From NCBI GenBank assembly GCA_900239685.1, contig OENT01000764.1:1-64000 (forward strand): 64,000 bases of DNA, read 5' to 3'. The translations under genes were made by a program, and so were the position numbers. Below are positions 32,689 to 45,707 of the stretch, piece by piece. The notes beneath the pieces were generated by a model. That model did not search any database. It was not told where the DNA came from and saw only the letters and a list, made by a program, of their open reading frames with translations. Numbering within the stretch: position 1 is the stretch's first letter; each line of letters begins with the position of its first letter. This stretch comes from Rotaria macrura. Taxonomy: Eukaryota > Rotifera > Eurotatoria > Philodinida > Philodinidae.

Positions 32689-32879
32689 TTTATTGCTAAT
32701 ATGCATAATTATGTTTTCAGAGTTGTTTTATCGTTAGTTTCCTATAGAAAAATGTGATTTGTGTGTGTTCTTTTTCTTTTCTCTTAGTATTTGTTTTAAA
32801 TCTAAAAAACGAACAGATAAATATTTATTTTTGTATGAAAGTCATCATAGTAGCTAATCAGTAATTTATAGCGACCTTT

Positions 32880-32881
32880 AG
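32880..32881 (+). promoter_or_regulatory. probable (trans-)splice acceptor of SDHAF2
   Basis: The AG of CGACCTTTAG lies two bases before the start codon and only 191-192 bp after the TMEM65 stop. That leaves no room for an ordinary promoter plus 5'-UTR exon unless it overlaps TMEM65. Confidence 0.5.
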
Positions 32882-32883
32882 AT

Positions 32884-33315
32884 ATGAATTTTCTTCGTAC
32901 ATGTTATTTAACGACTCGTCTAAGCCGTTCATTTCTCATTCCCTATGTTCGTCAATCACATTTGGAAGCAACTACAGAAAAATTACCAATTTGGATTCAA
33001 CCGAAAAATGAACCAATCGATATTAAACGTCGTCGTCTTCTTTATCAAAGTCGAAAACGTGGTATGTTAGAAAATGATCTTTTACTAAGTAATTTTGCTT
33101 CGATTCATCTATCGAAAATGAATCCTGTCGATCTTGATTTGTACGATAAATTAATAAATACGCCATCGAATGATTGGGATTTGTATTATATGGCAACGGG
33201 AAAAATCGATATACCTGAAGAATATCAAAATCATATTATGGAGCAACTTAAACAATTCGTTAAAAATGAACAAAAACAAAAACGTGATCGACAACCTGAT
33301 GTAGTACCCGTTTGA
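32884..33315 (+). CDS. SDHAF2: succinate dehydrogenase assembly factor 2, mitochondrial
   Basis: A single-exon gene of 143 aa. SDHAF2/Sdh5 promotes covalent FAD attachment to the SDHA subunit of respiratory complex II in the mitochondrial matrix. The first ~35 residues ([17 protein letters not shown]) form a basic, acid-free presequence. The family core is present: [17 protein letters not shown] at 47-63 including the RG..E motif, then NDLLLSNFA at 64-72, and [12 protein letters not shown] at 97-107, corresponding to the usual ND(W/H)D(I/L)YYW-TG region. Length is close to the human 166 aa. The ATG lies two bases after CGACCTTTAG, so the mRNA is probably made by splicing a leader onto this site, consistent with co-transcription with TMEM65 just upstream. 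Confidence 0.93.
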   Translation: MNFLRTCYLTTRLSRSFLIPYVRQSHLEATTEKLPIWIQPKNEPIDIKRRRLLYQSRKRGMLENDLLLSNFASIHLSKMNPVDLDLYDKLINTPSNDWDLYYMATGKIDIPEEYQNHIMEQLKQFVKNEQKQKRDRQPDVVPV

Positions 33316-35313
33316 ATAAAATATTTTCAAGAATTTACGATTAATATTTTATTTATATTTAAAGACAATGTTATATTGATCACTTTCTCTTATTCGTAGT
33401 GTATTATTGAAGAGAAATATTTCATATTGATGAAAAATAAAATTAAAGGTTTCTACCGAATATATTCTTTCATCAAGATCTACAACTCAAATGCAAACGT
33501 ATAATACTTCGTTTTGTTTTATACCATAGCTACAGCTATGGTATTATCGGCGATCGATAATTTTAACATACTTACGCTATCGAAATAGAGGACCCCTTCT
33601 TTCAGAAATTCGTATAGTAACACGAATTGAATTTATCAAATCATAAACGCAATCCTAATCTTATTTGCTGGTCTATGCCGATGCAGCTGAGTTATCACTG
33701 TTTAGGTGACTGTTGCTACCTTCTAGATCAAGAAATTTCGTCCATAGCCTACTATCACAATCCCTAGAAAACGCTAAAAAATTCACTTCTTTAAGGGTCT
33801 TGTACTTCTAAAAATGGTCCATGTTCTACAACAAGCAACAAACTCCTACACATATTCGTATGAACTGAAACGTTTAGGATTTTCTAGTAACTATCAGCTT
33901 TATGTATGAATGAGATTTGTTGCTGAAAAGGTATCTCTGTTAGACTGAGCGTTGTATGTCTTTCATTTTTATTTCATTAAGTTATATTTTCTATTCTTTG
34001 GATTGAATTAATTGGTTCATTTTCATCTGAGTTAATTCAGTGAGGAAAAAGAAGAAATCGAACAGCAAATGCCGACGAACAAAACATAAATGTCTAATTC
34101 GAATATCCTTTATTCACATATTGATTACTGATAAATATATTCGAGATCAACATGTGTAGACTTGTTTGAAAAACAAAAATAGTTGCCGAAGAATATTTGA
34201 CAGACAATTAATAAATTCTAGCACATTTTCTCTGAATCAGTACCAACTACAATTGATTGATATCATCATCGGGGAGAAGATAAAAAGGAATCGAGTCTTG
34301 AACATCATTAAATAGTATAGATAAATTTAGAGTTTTTTCGTAGTAGTCATTCAAAAAATCATGGAAATTCCACGTTGCTCATCAAGAGATATAACAGAAT
34401 TCTATATACTGACGTGTTACGGAAGTCATGTTCCGGGTTTTTGTCGATGCTGTAAAATTACTTCCTAACAGGAAATTAATAGAATATGTTCCAGATTGTA
34501 TACACCTCTTTCAATGTTCATCCTTTTTTTGACACAGTCGAACTCAATTTATCGATCTGAATCTAGAAACAAAGATGATTAAAAGTCACTAAACACAAGC
34601 TTCATGTTCATATAGGTTATGAAATATTTTCAAACACAACGGAACACAGAGATCATGAACTACTATGAATGAAATGTATTTAAAAACGATTCTATATATT
34701 TATTAACTGTTTTACATTTAGTATATATGTATATGATGATTTGATATTTATCTGTTGTTAGAAATGAACCTTACATGGATAGAACGTTCGTCACGCATAG
34801 GATACAATCTACTTGGAAAATATTGTTTTTAAACATTTGTCGGACATGTATGATGAATATTTCGAAGTATTTTCTTCATTAGAATTGATCGTTGAGTCTA
34901 CTAAGATAAAATATTCATCAAATGATCATTCATTGTTACTACCATGATCCCGAGAGTTTAATTTCTAGTTTCTATAATTAGCGATCTACAAAAAAAAACA
35001 GTATTCGATAAATGCTAAATGAAGAACCTTTCCGGTATGTGATTCATTCTAGTAAAAAAAGAGCATTGCTGATGATTCAGAGAAAAAACAGTAAGAAATC
35101 AGCAGGATGGAAGAAGAAGATAAATAGTCGATACCTCCTACTAGTATCATTATCATGCCGTTGCCCTATCGTATTCTATATCGAAAAGAAGCCGTATAGG
35201 AAAATATGTGTATGTGTGTTTATTTAGATGTTTAAAAACATAAAACTAGAATAAAATCTGACGAAGGCAATATCACTATTGAAAAAGTAACAAAAGAAAT
35301 AAGAGAAAATAAA
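33316..35313. other. 2-kb intergenic stretch
   Basis: No supported gene between the ends of SDHAF2 (+) and POC5 (-), which face each other tail to tail. Two adjoining hairpins at 33521-33561 are the only clear structure. Both flanking genes end toward this interval. Confidence 0.5.
33521..33561. repeat. two adjoining perfect hairpins
   Basis: ATACCATAGCT (33521-33531) pairs with AGCTATGGTAT (33534-33544) across a two-base loop. Immediately after, ATTATCG (33543-33549) pairs with CGATAAT (33555-33561). Confidence 0.75.
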
Positions 35314-36234
35314 TTAAGTTATATCTAATTCATGTCCATCTTTAAATAAGACAGACATAGCTTCCATATTCAATGCAAAAATACCACGCATAAAAGCTTT
35401 TCTTAGAAATTCATTCGGTTGATTTTCATTTTGTTTTAATCGATTGATTTCTTCGTTGGCATATAATAATTGTAATTTTAATTGTTTATATTTTATTTCA
35501 TATTGATTTTTTGATTCACGAATAATACATTTCGATCTTTTCTCACATGTTAATGCAAAATCTTCTTTCCAATTTCGTTCAATCGTACGTTTCCAATTGG
35601 TGAATATTTTCTAATAGGACAATGCTAGAAATTTAAGTATAACAAGAAGAAATTGATCTTTACTCTTGTCAATTTTTTGTCATAAAATCGCTTAGCTAAT
35701 AATAATGAAGATTGTTGTCGTCTTTTTTCAATGAAATTTATACGCCATTCATAATAATAATAGTAAACAATAGTTTTATTATAGAGTAAATCTAATGTTT
35801 TATAAAGATTTTGTTCAATTTGATCTTTTTGATCGATTATACGTTCATAGTGCATTAAAATTTCACGCATAATTTTAACATCTTGATTTAATTGTACATA
35901 TTCTTTTATTTGTCTAGAATCATATTTTAGAATATTAATTTTTAAATTTAATGATCATAACTTACGTTTCTTTTTCATGCGAAATAATTTGTTGAGCTTC
36001 GTCAAGATATCGTAAACGTATTCGATCGAATTCATTCTTGAACAACAAAAATCAAGAATTTAAAACAAAGCAATCAATAGAACAAGATAAACAATTTTAC
36101 CATTAAACTTTTTTTCATATCTAAATACCAATGATCGATTTTGTCAGTTAATAATTGAGTTTCTTCATCAGATGTTCCCAATTCGAAATTACGAACAAGA
36201 TGACAAGCCATGCTTTCTTGTTTCTGTTGAATGT
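35314..36234 (-). CDS. POC5: POC5 centriolar protein, C-terminal part
   Basis: Four exons joined in frame: 36101-36234, 35966-36036, 35664-35913 and 35314-35610. POC5 is a centrin-binding protein of the centriole lumen needed for centriole elongation. The predicted ~250 residues are strongly helical and coiled-coil-like. They carry aromatic/basic repeats in the style of centrin-binding sites (YYYEWRINF ... KIFTNWKRTIERNW) and the conserved C-terminal block FLRKAFMRGIFALNMEAM close to the end. The first recognised exon opens at an acceptor (CATTTTAG) in the middle of a codon, so at least one more exon must lie upstream. I could not find the N-terminal half expected from human POC5 (~575 aa) in 36235-38766. 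It may be strongly diverged, lie in tiny exons, or be lost. Confidence 0.75.
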
Positions 36235-36813
36235 CTAAAATGTTAAATATAGAATTAATCTTCGGTATTTAATGAAAACTCTAATACTCTGAGTATTCTA
36301 CATGTATTTTAAGAAAATTATAGATGTATGAATCATTCAAGCGAGTTCAGATTATTCGAATCTATACGATGAATCGAAAAGAAGTTGATTTCTGTTTTGA
36401 TATTGATAGGCAGCTTTGAATGAGATTTACAGTTATCTTGTTAGACCTAATTAGATGTGAATTTCGAGAGTTGAAAAAAATTGAAATAAGTGAGAAAAGT
36501 TTCAAACACAAAATTTATCAATTAGAAAAGAGAAAAGCATAATATTGTTCTAGCAAGACACGTTTATTTTTAGCTGGTCTATTCTAAGGTTTGATTCACT
36601 TGGTTCAATCTGAATTTTCACTTCCTACTATTATCCATTTCATAAAAGAAGACACATAGTTACTTTTTAAATAAATTTTAACAGGAATACGAACATGACT
36701 TCAAAACTATAATAGACATTTGATTACAATGTGGATTGATGAATATATTAACCTAGAGGACACAGTTATCAGTTTTCCACAAAAGTATTCATATCTATTT
36801 ATGATCTGATGAA

Positions 36814-36834
36814 TTTACCGCCCTGGGCGGTAAA
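36814..36834. repeat. near-perfect GC-rich palindrome
   Basis: TTTACCGCCC (36814-36823) and GGGCGGTAAA (36825-36834) are perfect inverse complements around a single T. It stands out against very AT-rich surroundings. Confidence 0.8.
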
Positions 36835-37260
36835 AGCTTGACTACTTCCATTATGCTTACGAGTCTCCATATTTTAAAATGGACAATAGTTCAATCTCTG
36901 ATTGAAAAAGCAGTCTTTGTTAAAGTCTTAACTAATCTTTTGATAGATATTGAATATGTGCATATATATATATATATATATTACCATTGTGACCATCAAT
37001 GTAGAAAATAAGTTTGAACACGGATAATTTACCATAACCATTGTACACATATTCACAAAATCTCAACACGAATTTCTACATCGACGATTGCATCATATAA
37101 AATGCCATTCGTTAAACACATTTTTATGTCGAAAACTTTCACAATCCAACATTCAACTAAGAAAATCTACTTTGATTGGAAGACATCTGAAGTAGGACTC
37201 AAATATACAAATACATACGTTGTACTTGTTATGTGGCCACATAGCCGAAGAACAGACAAA

Positions 37261-37802
37261 AATAATGTGAAAACTTCGGACTTATGTGTACTTCGAAACG
37301 TGAATGAGACAAATCAGTCGTTCTAGAATGTGTGTACGGGAGAAGTATCTTGGTAAACCTTTTTGGGAAACTCCAAAACTACTGGTCATCTCAGATATAT
37401 CTAGTTCTAGATTCAGTTTTGTGCATTTGAGTCCTTTTCTCAGCCAATGTTTTGTTAGAAAGCTGCGATTTGGTGCAAAACTAATATCATATTCGGAATC
37501 AGCGTTAAAAACTGAGTCAATTTATATACGTTTTGGATAATTCTGAGAAAAAAGTTTTTCTTGAAAAAATCTCTGTACCCCCCCTCAGGGATTGTTTGGT
37601 GAAAAATGACAATTTTTTCGATAACTCAGCCATTTCTTGCCGGATCCTTCTCATCTTCGAACTTGACCGAGATAGTCATCAGACAATTCTGTGCACAAAA
37701 TTTCAGTTCAATCGAATGTATTTGTAAAGAGTAATCGTGTTAACGGCCGGACACACTGACCGATTCTAGAATGTACTCAATTTTTGAGTACACAAAAAAC
37801 AA
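37261..37802 (+). repeat. dispersed ~540-bp repeat, copy 1
   Basis: It matches 54636-55170 in reverse orientation along its full length, with scattered substitutions and small indels. Shared landmarks are TTCTAGAATGTGTG, GCTGCGATTTGGTGCAAAAC, GGCCGGACACACTGACC and the terminal GAGTA-CACAAAAAAC. Short frames inside do not hold up between copies. Its ends are weakly inverted-repeat-like (TACT...AAAAGTGA); no target duplication was recognised. Confidence 0.85.
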
Positions 37803-38710
37803 TGATACTATAACATATCTTTTTATTTTATTTAACTGTTAAGTAATGAAATTTACTAATTCTAACATTTATTCACGAATATTATTTATTAATAACTGAT
37901 CGATGATTCGTTTTACTGATTTAATAAGACTCTTATGCATTGATCATTTCATCTGCTTTCTTTTACAGATCAATTAAATGATAACCATGTTAGAATAATC
38001 ATCAGTGATAGACAATTAAATAGAACATTCTAGACGTTGTCTTGATCTGCATAAATCCTCTTCGTTTATCAATTTTTATGCTCTCGTTTTGAATTTAATA
38101 TTGATTTTCGATTCGAGTACCTTTACATAAGTCTAAAAATCAAGCCGGCTAAGACTTGTTGGAAAGTCTTCTGCATGTAATCATTTCGTCTTGTCGCTCT
38201 TGACCGTTGCACACAAAGTTGTTCGACGATCGATACTAAATTCTATGTAGATTGACATAGATCGATATCAATAATGCCATAAGAAAGTTCTGAATTTTAA
38301 ATGTTCTACTCTATAGAACGTAATTGAACATGAGTCTACTTTCGCGATTACATATTGAGTTGTCAAAAGTATTATCTATTTCCTCACCATTATCAGACTG
38401 TAATTTATCAATAGAATTTATCTCTTGATGAGATAAATCAACAAGATGATGGTCTAAAATACAGCAAGTTTCGTAAAATGAATTGATCTGATTTTAATTT
38501 GCTTATTCGAAGTATTACCAGTTCGTCGTATTGAATCATCCTTTTGATTCTAAATAGAACACACATGTTACACATAGATAAATATAAGCCTATGACTAAC
38601 CTTTAATTGCGATGATAGACAAGAATTCGGTATGTCGAATTTAATTGACATTTTATTAATCTTAAAAAATCATCTCTCATCATCAAGCGAGATATTTCGT
38701 CTTTTTTTTT

Positions 38711-38711
38711 N
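38711..38711. other. ambiguous base in a T run
   Basis: A single N interrupts about 20 T residues just after the MRPL4 3' end. The true homopolymer length is unresolved. Confidence 0.9.
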
Positions 38712-38766
38712 TTTTTTTTTCTTTTAATCTTCTAACAAATCAACAAAAAAAAACGAACAAACATAA

Positions 38767-40480
38767 TTAAGGTTCATCTGGCGGAGGTGGTTGATCTTTT
38801 TGTGTATCGTATGAATGTAATGCATGTAAAAGTTTCTTTTCAATTTTATTCAATGCTCGTATTGTTAATACTAATGTCGTATGCTTTAGAATACTGTAAA
38901 CATTCAAACCTAAAATAGAATGACAATTTAGGAAAGAAACAAAAAACCAATCTCGAATTTTTCATCAAAAATCTATTTACCATAAACAGGCATCAATGTA
39001 AAGCCTTCAGTTTTAGCACTTGTAAACATAATATTATGTGGCATTATATCCGTGCTATGATAAAAAGAAATAATTAGTAGAATTTCTATGACTATAATAA
39101 AGCGGATAGATTTATAAATCACGTCTTTGCTTCGAATTTTTAATATACTTAGCAATAGGTTTTAGATGACGTATGGAATGATGAAAATTATTAAATTCTT
39201 AAGTATTAGTATCAGTTTTAAAATAGAAAATATCAAAACATTATGAATGTAACATCATCTATTTCTTTTTGACATAAGTAGATTCTCACTGGTATTATTG
39301 AAACAGTTGATGAATAGCGTATCTGCAAAACTTTTGCTAAGTAGTGAAAAAGAACGTGACTATATAATCTGTCCGATTCAGAATTACGACATACTCGTCA
39401 ACGAATAAAATTGATGGACCCCAAAAACGATCTTCAGCTAATTCTTGAAGATACTAGAAAAGAGAAAATCGATTGATAAAAATTTTACACAGTGAAAATA
39501 TGAAACACGATCATTCTTAAGTTCAATATCAAACTATGACTAGATATACGTACTGTTGGTTGATGAGTTGGTAAATCAAGTGAATCAACAAAATGAACAT
39601 CATTCTACGAGGTAAAAAAAACAAACATAATACATCGATTTAATAATGAAAAGAAACAATTCTATGATAGAATGTACTTGATGTAATTTAACGGTTAGGG
39701 CTGTGCAAAGACCTTCAACACGTTTTTCTTTAGGTAGAACATAGAAGAAAGATGTTGGGCCTTTGGGTCCATTCACTTTGTAACCACCTTTCCATTGAGG
39801 ACCATAACGTGATTTATGTCGTGCTCGACCTGTACCTTTTTGTGGCCAAGGTTTTGAACGCATATTTGGATATTCATGATGCGGAGGTGTATATGCCCAA
39901 TCCTTTATTACAAAAATAAAATAAAAACAATGTTTCAAATTCAATAGAACAATGTTTGTTTACAATTTTTTTATAACTTTGTTGCCATTCAACATTTTCA
40001 TGTAGAATATCCAATCTATGATATAAGAATATTAATCCTTGTAAATGATTCATCAATCAAATACCTAGGTGAAGTTTGCCAAATCGATGGATGTAGATCA
40101 ACAATACCTAATTTTTCATCCCGTTTTTGTCCTAATGTTTCAAGCCAAGCTTGTAATGGTGGATAACGTGTATGTGGGTATTCAAGTTGTCGACTAACAA
40201 TCAATGGAAGTTGTTGAGGAATAGGATTTGCTGATGAATCAGGTTAAAATTATATCGTTATTGAAAAATATATGTATGAAATCATATCTCAATAGAAACT
40301 ACATACGAGAAAATGATGATGATTGTGTTGAACTTTCAAAATATCGAATGGATCGAGCAACAGAACAATATCGAAGAATCTAAGATAGATTTCTTTATAC
40401 TCTTTCTCTCTCACTCTTCGCAAAAATATATATTCAAATCAAAAAAATAATACCTTGGCTAAAGACAAAGACTTAATCAT
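38767..40480 (-). CDS. MRPL4: mitochondrial large-subunit ribosomal protein uL4m
   Basis: Nine exons: 40454-40480, 40307-40379, 40065-40230, 39964-40015, 39678-39902, 39554-39604, 39395-39453, 38981-39054 and 38767-38909. They splice in frame to 289 aa, near the human length of 311. uL4m binds large-subunit rRNA and lines the mitochondrial ribosome exit tunnel. The N-terminus MIKSLSLAK followed by RYCSVARS is a mitochondrial presequence. Family signatures are [16 protein letters not shown], the basic loop [33 protein letters not shown], and near the end [13 protein letters not shown]. Introns are 47-140 bp except the 340-bp intron between exons 7 and 8. The C-terminus is proline-rich. The start ATG is supported by the short first exon ending at a GTATTA donor; no earlier in-frame exon is needed. 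Confidence 0.93.
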
Positions 40481-43400
40481 TGTTAATTTCAAATGATATA
40501 AAACTTATTTAGTTATATCAAAAATTTTGAAAAGCGAAAGACGACAAGAAGAAGAATTCCATGGACTAATTGACAATTGGTTGTTGCCAAGTCGTTTTCT
40601 CCGATAGAGGCCGTACTAGTTCGATTTCGACTTTTGTGAAACGGAGATGATATTTCATCACTCATCATTTTCCAAGTGAATGAACTATCCCCACTTGAAT
40701 TCCTGTCTATGGATGAGCTTTATTTTATTCATTGGATACTAAATAGTACCTGGTGACATTTCAATAGGTGAATCGAATCCGAAAGCCATTTCGTCGATGT
40801 GCTTATAAAAACTCTATACAATCCGACCGCGTCCGATTATCTGAATGAGTTTTCGTGGGCTACTATGAAGTAATTTAGCACCAACTCTACTATGATGAAA
40901 TTTGAATCCAATACTGAATAGAGCTGTTTCGTGTGTTAAACGATATTAATAAAATTCAATCAATTGAATCCATTGTTTGCTTCATGAATTTTTCTTTATG
41001 CATGAACATTGATCAATGACTATAGAATAAAGTCGAATAAATCATATCGTATCGCATGTTGAAACTATAAAAGTTCAAGATTTGAAAACAGATATTTTCA
41101 ATAGTTATGAATTTCGTTTATAACGATAGTAGACAAATGGTTTTGATTTTCTTTTGTTTTTATATCGGCGAATGAGCGTCCTTAGGCCATCTTTACCTGA
41201 CAGTATTAGCAATTTTATCTAATCGAACTAATGCTGTATGGTAAGATGAAATTCAGCTGCTCTTAAACTTCAATAGATGAAGAAACAAATTAAACGGTTC
41301 TTCATGTGTACTTACGATGTCGTTGTGATGTTATTTCGAATGATGAATACCAAAGAAAAGTTGTCTATTTATACGAAAGTTAGTGTTGACCAACTCTATG
41401 TCTCTCTCTCTCTCTCTGTGTCTTTCTTTTCTTTTTTCATACGATGATAAAGGGCGTACTCTATACGAATTATATTGACGATGGATTATCGTTGATGGGC
41501 ACGAGTTCGTCCGCCCTATCTAACGATTGGATCATTCGTGTTCAATCTTTCAATCCTTTTCCTAATATATACAACAGACAGAGACAAACGGCACGTGTAA
41601 TTAGTTTGTCAATTAGGTGATGGGTATTAGATATTGACATTTGTTTGTGTGTACATACACATATATACACGGATGTCGAAGTATATCCTGTTTACAAAGA
41701 TGTCACATATTCGTTATATTTACTTGTATGAATAAGATAATAATTATTTCTTTCAAGCAACAACGAAAAGACGCGAAAAAGAAAATGCAACGTTCTATTT
41801 TCGCCAGAAGAGTGAATCGATCTCACGTTAAGAAGGATTCATAGGTATTTATAGAAATACATAACATAAATCGTTCGTTTGATACAGTTTTACATCGACG
41901 TATTCTATTGTCGTACGAAGATAATCTCACGAAAAATCATGTTACTTGTATCATTGGTATATCTATCAATCGAATATGATTATCGTTAATGTACAATGAG
42001 ATATATTTAGCATTTGTGTTTATTATTGAATTTTTCATACGTAAAAAGATGATGTCAAACTAATCGATTGATATTCAATAGACTTGATTTTAACATAATT
42101 TTATCAAAAAACAAAGTTGAAGTGAATACAAATCTCCTGTGTAACAACATGGAATTTTTTATGTCAAAATCGTTTTCAATTGTGACATAGATGTTAGTAT
42201 CGAAGAGGAAATCCTACGGTACCGACAAATATTAACATATAAGACAAAGAAAATTTAAGAATCATGAGTCAAATTTTATATATGCAGAAATCGACTAGAA
42301 TTTGATTGTAGCAAATTGTTCAATGAAATATCATCATCGTCTCATTTAGTTTCTTGTTCTTATAACAGATGTCTGATACATCATCAAAATTTACATGAGA
42401 TAGTCGATTGTGAATGACGCCGTTGAAAAACATCGATAAAAGAATTCACAGTCATAGTTTTAGTAGAAATTCATCTTCTATCTAAATTTTCAAGATCAAT
42501 TAAGATTTCCGTATCTTGCTTGAATGATGTTCACAAGAGTCATCCTGCATTGAACATGAAACCCAAAATAAAATATAAAGAACTACTTTCGAATGTCAGA
42601 TATTTCTGTACAATTACTTTTTATCAACAAAAAAAAAAAATTTTCAAACCTATCAAATTTATTCTATTGAACAGGATTTCATCATGTCGATCAATTAAAT
42701 TATTACTTCAACGAAGTATATCTTAACTTTGTAAAGACATTCTTAATAGACCACTAATAAAACGAATCGTGTGGAAAAACACTCGAAAACAGAACATGCA
42801 CGTTGACTTTTATTTTTAATGCATGTCAAAATTGATAGCGTAGTTGTTTTTATTTGAATATAGATGAACATAAAAGACTTGTCGGATATAAATTATCTAT
42901 TAGTCAACAGTGATTGATAAAATCATGATTTATATTTCCATTTTTTTTTAGAGTACCACATGCAAGAAACTCATCAACAAAATGTTCGTATTCATAAAAG
43001 ATTATAATACAATAAAAGCGGCCAATGATGACTTATTTCTGACTGAATACAAAGAGTCTTTCTATTTATTCATCTATATCCTGTTGTCGAATACTCGATG
43101 ATTTAAGAAAAGTATGCATTCGTTTAGGTGATTGTTCTTCAAGTTTGTTTTCTTTTGTACCCCAATATAAATAATGGAACGACAAGTTCTTTCAAATTAG
43201 AATAGCATTCAATGAAATAATTGATTCGACTGAAATTTTCTAGTTATGTTAAATTTTTTATGTATGTATAAAAGAAAACATTGAAAAATGTTCAATAATT
43301 CATTTCTTTTTTTTTGTGAGACATTCCATAAGTGTAATTTATCAAGTCATTCTTATATTTTATTCATTGTGACTTTATGAATTATCTTCGATAATGATTT

Positions 43401-45707
43401 ATAAATAGATTATATTTGAAAATATAATCAAACAAATGACTATCATTAATTTAATTAATAACTACCTTCTCTTCATGAGAAGTATCTATTCGTCACATCA
43501 TTTTAATGAAAACTTAAGCAACATCATACGTAACCCATATTCAGTTCAAACTAGATTTAGATTAATTAAAAAACAAAATACTTGAATGTTTCCGTACAGT
43601 ATAATTATTGATTTAATCGACGAATTTAATCATACAATCTTATCGTTCAAAATTTTTCAACCTAGAATGATCGTAGGCATTCATCTTCTAGATTAATTCT
43701 AATTATATATGATTGTATGGCACAGTTTCTGCTCTTTTCTCCTTTATTTTTGCTTATAAAACACATGGAGAACTAGAGAGTATAATTATAATTTGGATAT
43801 GTTTCAGAGAAATTTATTTACATAAAACAAAAATCTATATGGATGAATACTGATAGTATTTACAAAAAAATATACTATATTGAACATCTGAAAGAAGACT
43901 TCCTATCATAGATAATTGTTTGTTTGTAAAAGCAAATTTCTTATTGTCAACAAAATACAGGAAACGAGATCAAAGCCATATCCAAAATAAATGTGAACCG
44001 TATTTTTAGAATTATATAAATGTATAGACATTTTGTTTTTCTCATCCCACACCGACATTTATTGTTTCCGTAATTGTCGTTTGCGTTATTTATATATCAC
44101 ATCATAGTGCTAAAAATTGTCATTGAAAGAAAATACCTCTTCTTTTTGACAGACAATTATTCATCAATCATACGCCTACCTTGAATTTCCTTTTACTATA
44201 TGATGACAGTTATCTTGACTTTACGATTGATCTTTAAATTCATCCAGGCATTATTTTGACATACAGTATATAAATATGTACGCTACATTAAATTTCTGAT
44301 ACCATTATGTTGTTAAATATTATCTAAATAAGAGAGAAAAACGATTTAGAGATACTAGGATGCTATCATCAACAGACATCATTGCTGTCTAGGGAAATAT
44401 AGCAAATATATTGCCATATGGAATAGAAAATATTGACATCACTGACATGTCACCTGATACATTCGGTAAATATTATTGAATAAATCAATCGATTTGTGTA
44501 CAATAGAAGCGTGTACAAATTTCGACAATTAATTGTTGCTGGTAATTAAATAATCTAAGTATAGAAAATCTGAAATAATTGTATACTATTACTTAGATGA
44601 ATAGAAATAGGGAAAGAGGAAATTGAAAAGTTTTCTTACGAAACATGTTTTAGTTAAATTAACAATTCTATTGATCATAACGAGAAAACAATTCTTTATA
44701 GATTTTTCTCAATAGTAAATCTTAATAATTGATTGTAGTTATTTATAATAGCAATCCTTTTGTTAGGATCTATACATATCATCGGTTATTCATTTTTAAT
44801 AATAGTATAGATGAAATACTTTTGTCTAAAGAAAACATCACTATATAACCTTACTTGTGTATCATTATTCGCATCGTGTTCGACAAATACTTATTAGGAT
44901 ATTAATGATTGATTTGTGCAAGGATTCTATGATATAATATAATCAAGTAAATGTTCTGCTGATTAGAAGAGTGTCTATTTACCGAATAATGAAGTCCAGG
45001 ATATGTCATGCTAGCGTATGTCAATATTCTTCTTGTCTGAAGTATAAGCCCGCATATGATCAATATTTCAGCAAAGGACACGCACACTCTTCTAGCTGGT
45101 TATTATTACCAGACAGCTGCTAAATATTACGGATAAACTCGGTTTTTTTTTGCTCTCCATTAATTTCATAGAGTTCTTTATAAATCTTTTATAGTGTCTG
45201 TTTTTATTAAATGATAGATGAATAATTTGCTTAATAATTGATGTTAAATTCTGATTTGAAAAGAAAGACAAGCAAAGATCTATTGAAGAAGTTATCTTCA
45301 AGTGAAAAAAAGCTTATTTTAGAAAAATTTTATGATATAGACGTGCGTTTCCGGGTTTTCTTGATTTTCACCTATTGCTTAACTGTTGCACGTTTTCTAT
45401 TGACGTCAGCAAAAGTCGACGCATGACAATTTATCTGTAGTGGGCAGGCCAATCACGATTTAACGCATGACATGGCCAAATAATCTATGATTTTGTTAGT
45501 TAATCTCAACAGACGTATATAACATTATAACACAAAGAAGAACAGAGTTTATTTCATCAGTTTAACGTGTCGTCATTGCACTGTGTTTTCTTCTACCTTT
45601 TATATTCAAGGTTGAAGAAAAACAAAAGAAGAATCAGTAAGATATGTATGTAAAATATTCATAATAGATTTTCGTTTTCTTAATCATGTATATTATTAGT
45701 ATCGACA
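40481..45707. other. 5.2-kb intergenic stretch
   Basis: This lies between the divergent starts of MRPL4 (-) and TP53I11 (+). It is AT-rich, with a (TC)n tract at about 41400-41418 and no frame that looks coding. A perfect TGACGTCA sits at 45401-45408, 300 bp before TP53I11. Promoters and untranslated exons of both genes may be here but are not visible. Confidence 0.45.
45401..45408. promoter_or_regulatory. CRE/ATF-like palindrome upstream of TP53I11
   Basis: TGACGTCA, embedded in TGACGTCAGC, is the consensus site of CREB/ATF bZIP factors and lies 300 bp upstream of the TP53I11 start. An 8-mer is expected by chance about once per 65 kb, so this is weak evidence. Confidence 0.25.

Larger units (their letters stand above)
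36235..38766. other. 2.5 kb between POC5 and MRPL4
   Basis: Contains a 21-bp palindrome at 36814-36834, an (AT)n tract at about 36961-36981, the first copy of the ~540-bp dispersed repeat and, at 38701-38720, a T run with an unresolved base at 38711. Missing 5' exons of POC5 could be here but I could not identify them. Confidence 0.45.

Noticed and set aside
41398..41420. TC-repeat tract and (TA)n tracts (30567-30581, 36961-36981, 59131-59150) as functional elements
   Set aside because: Ordinary microsatellites without further structure.
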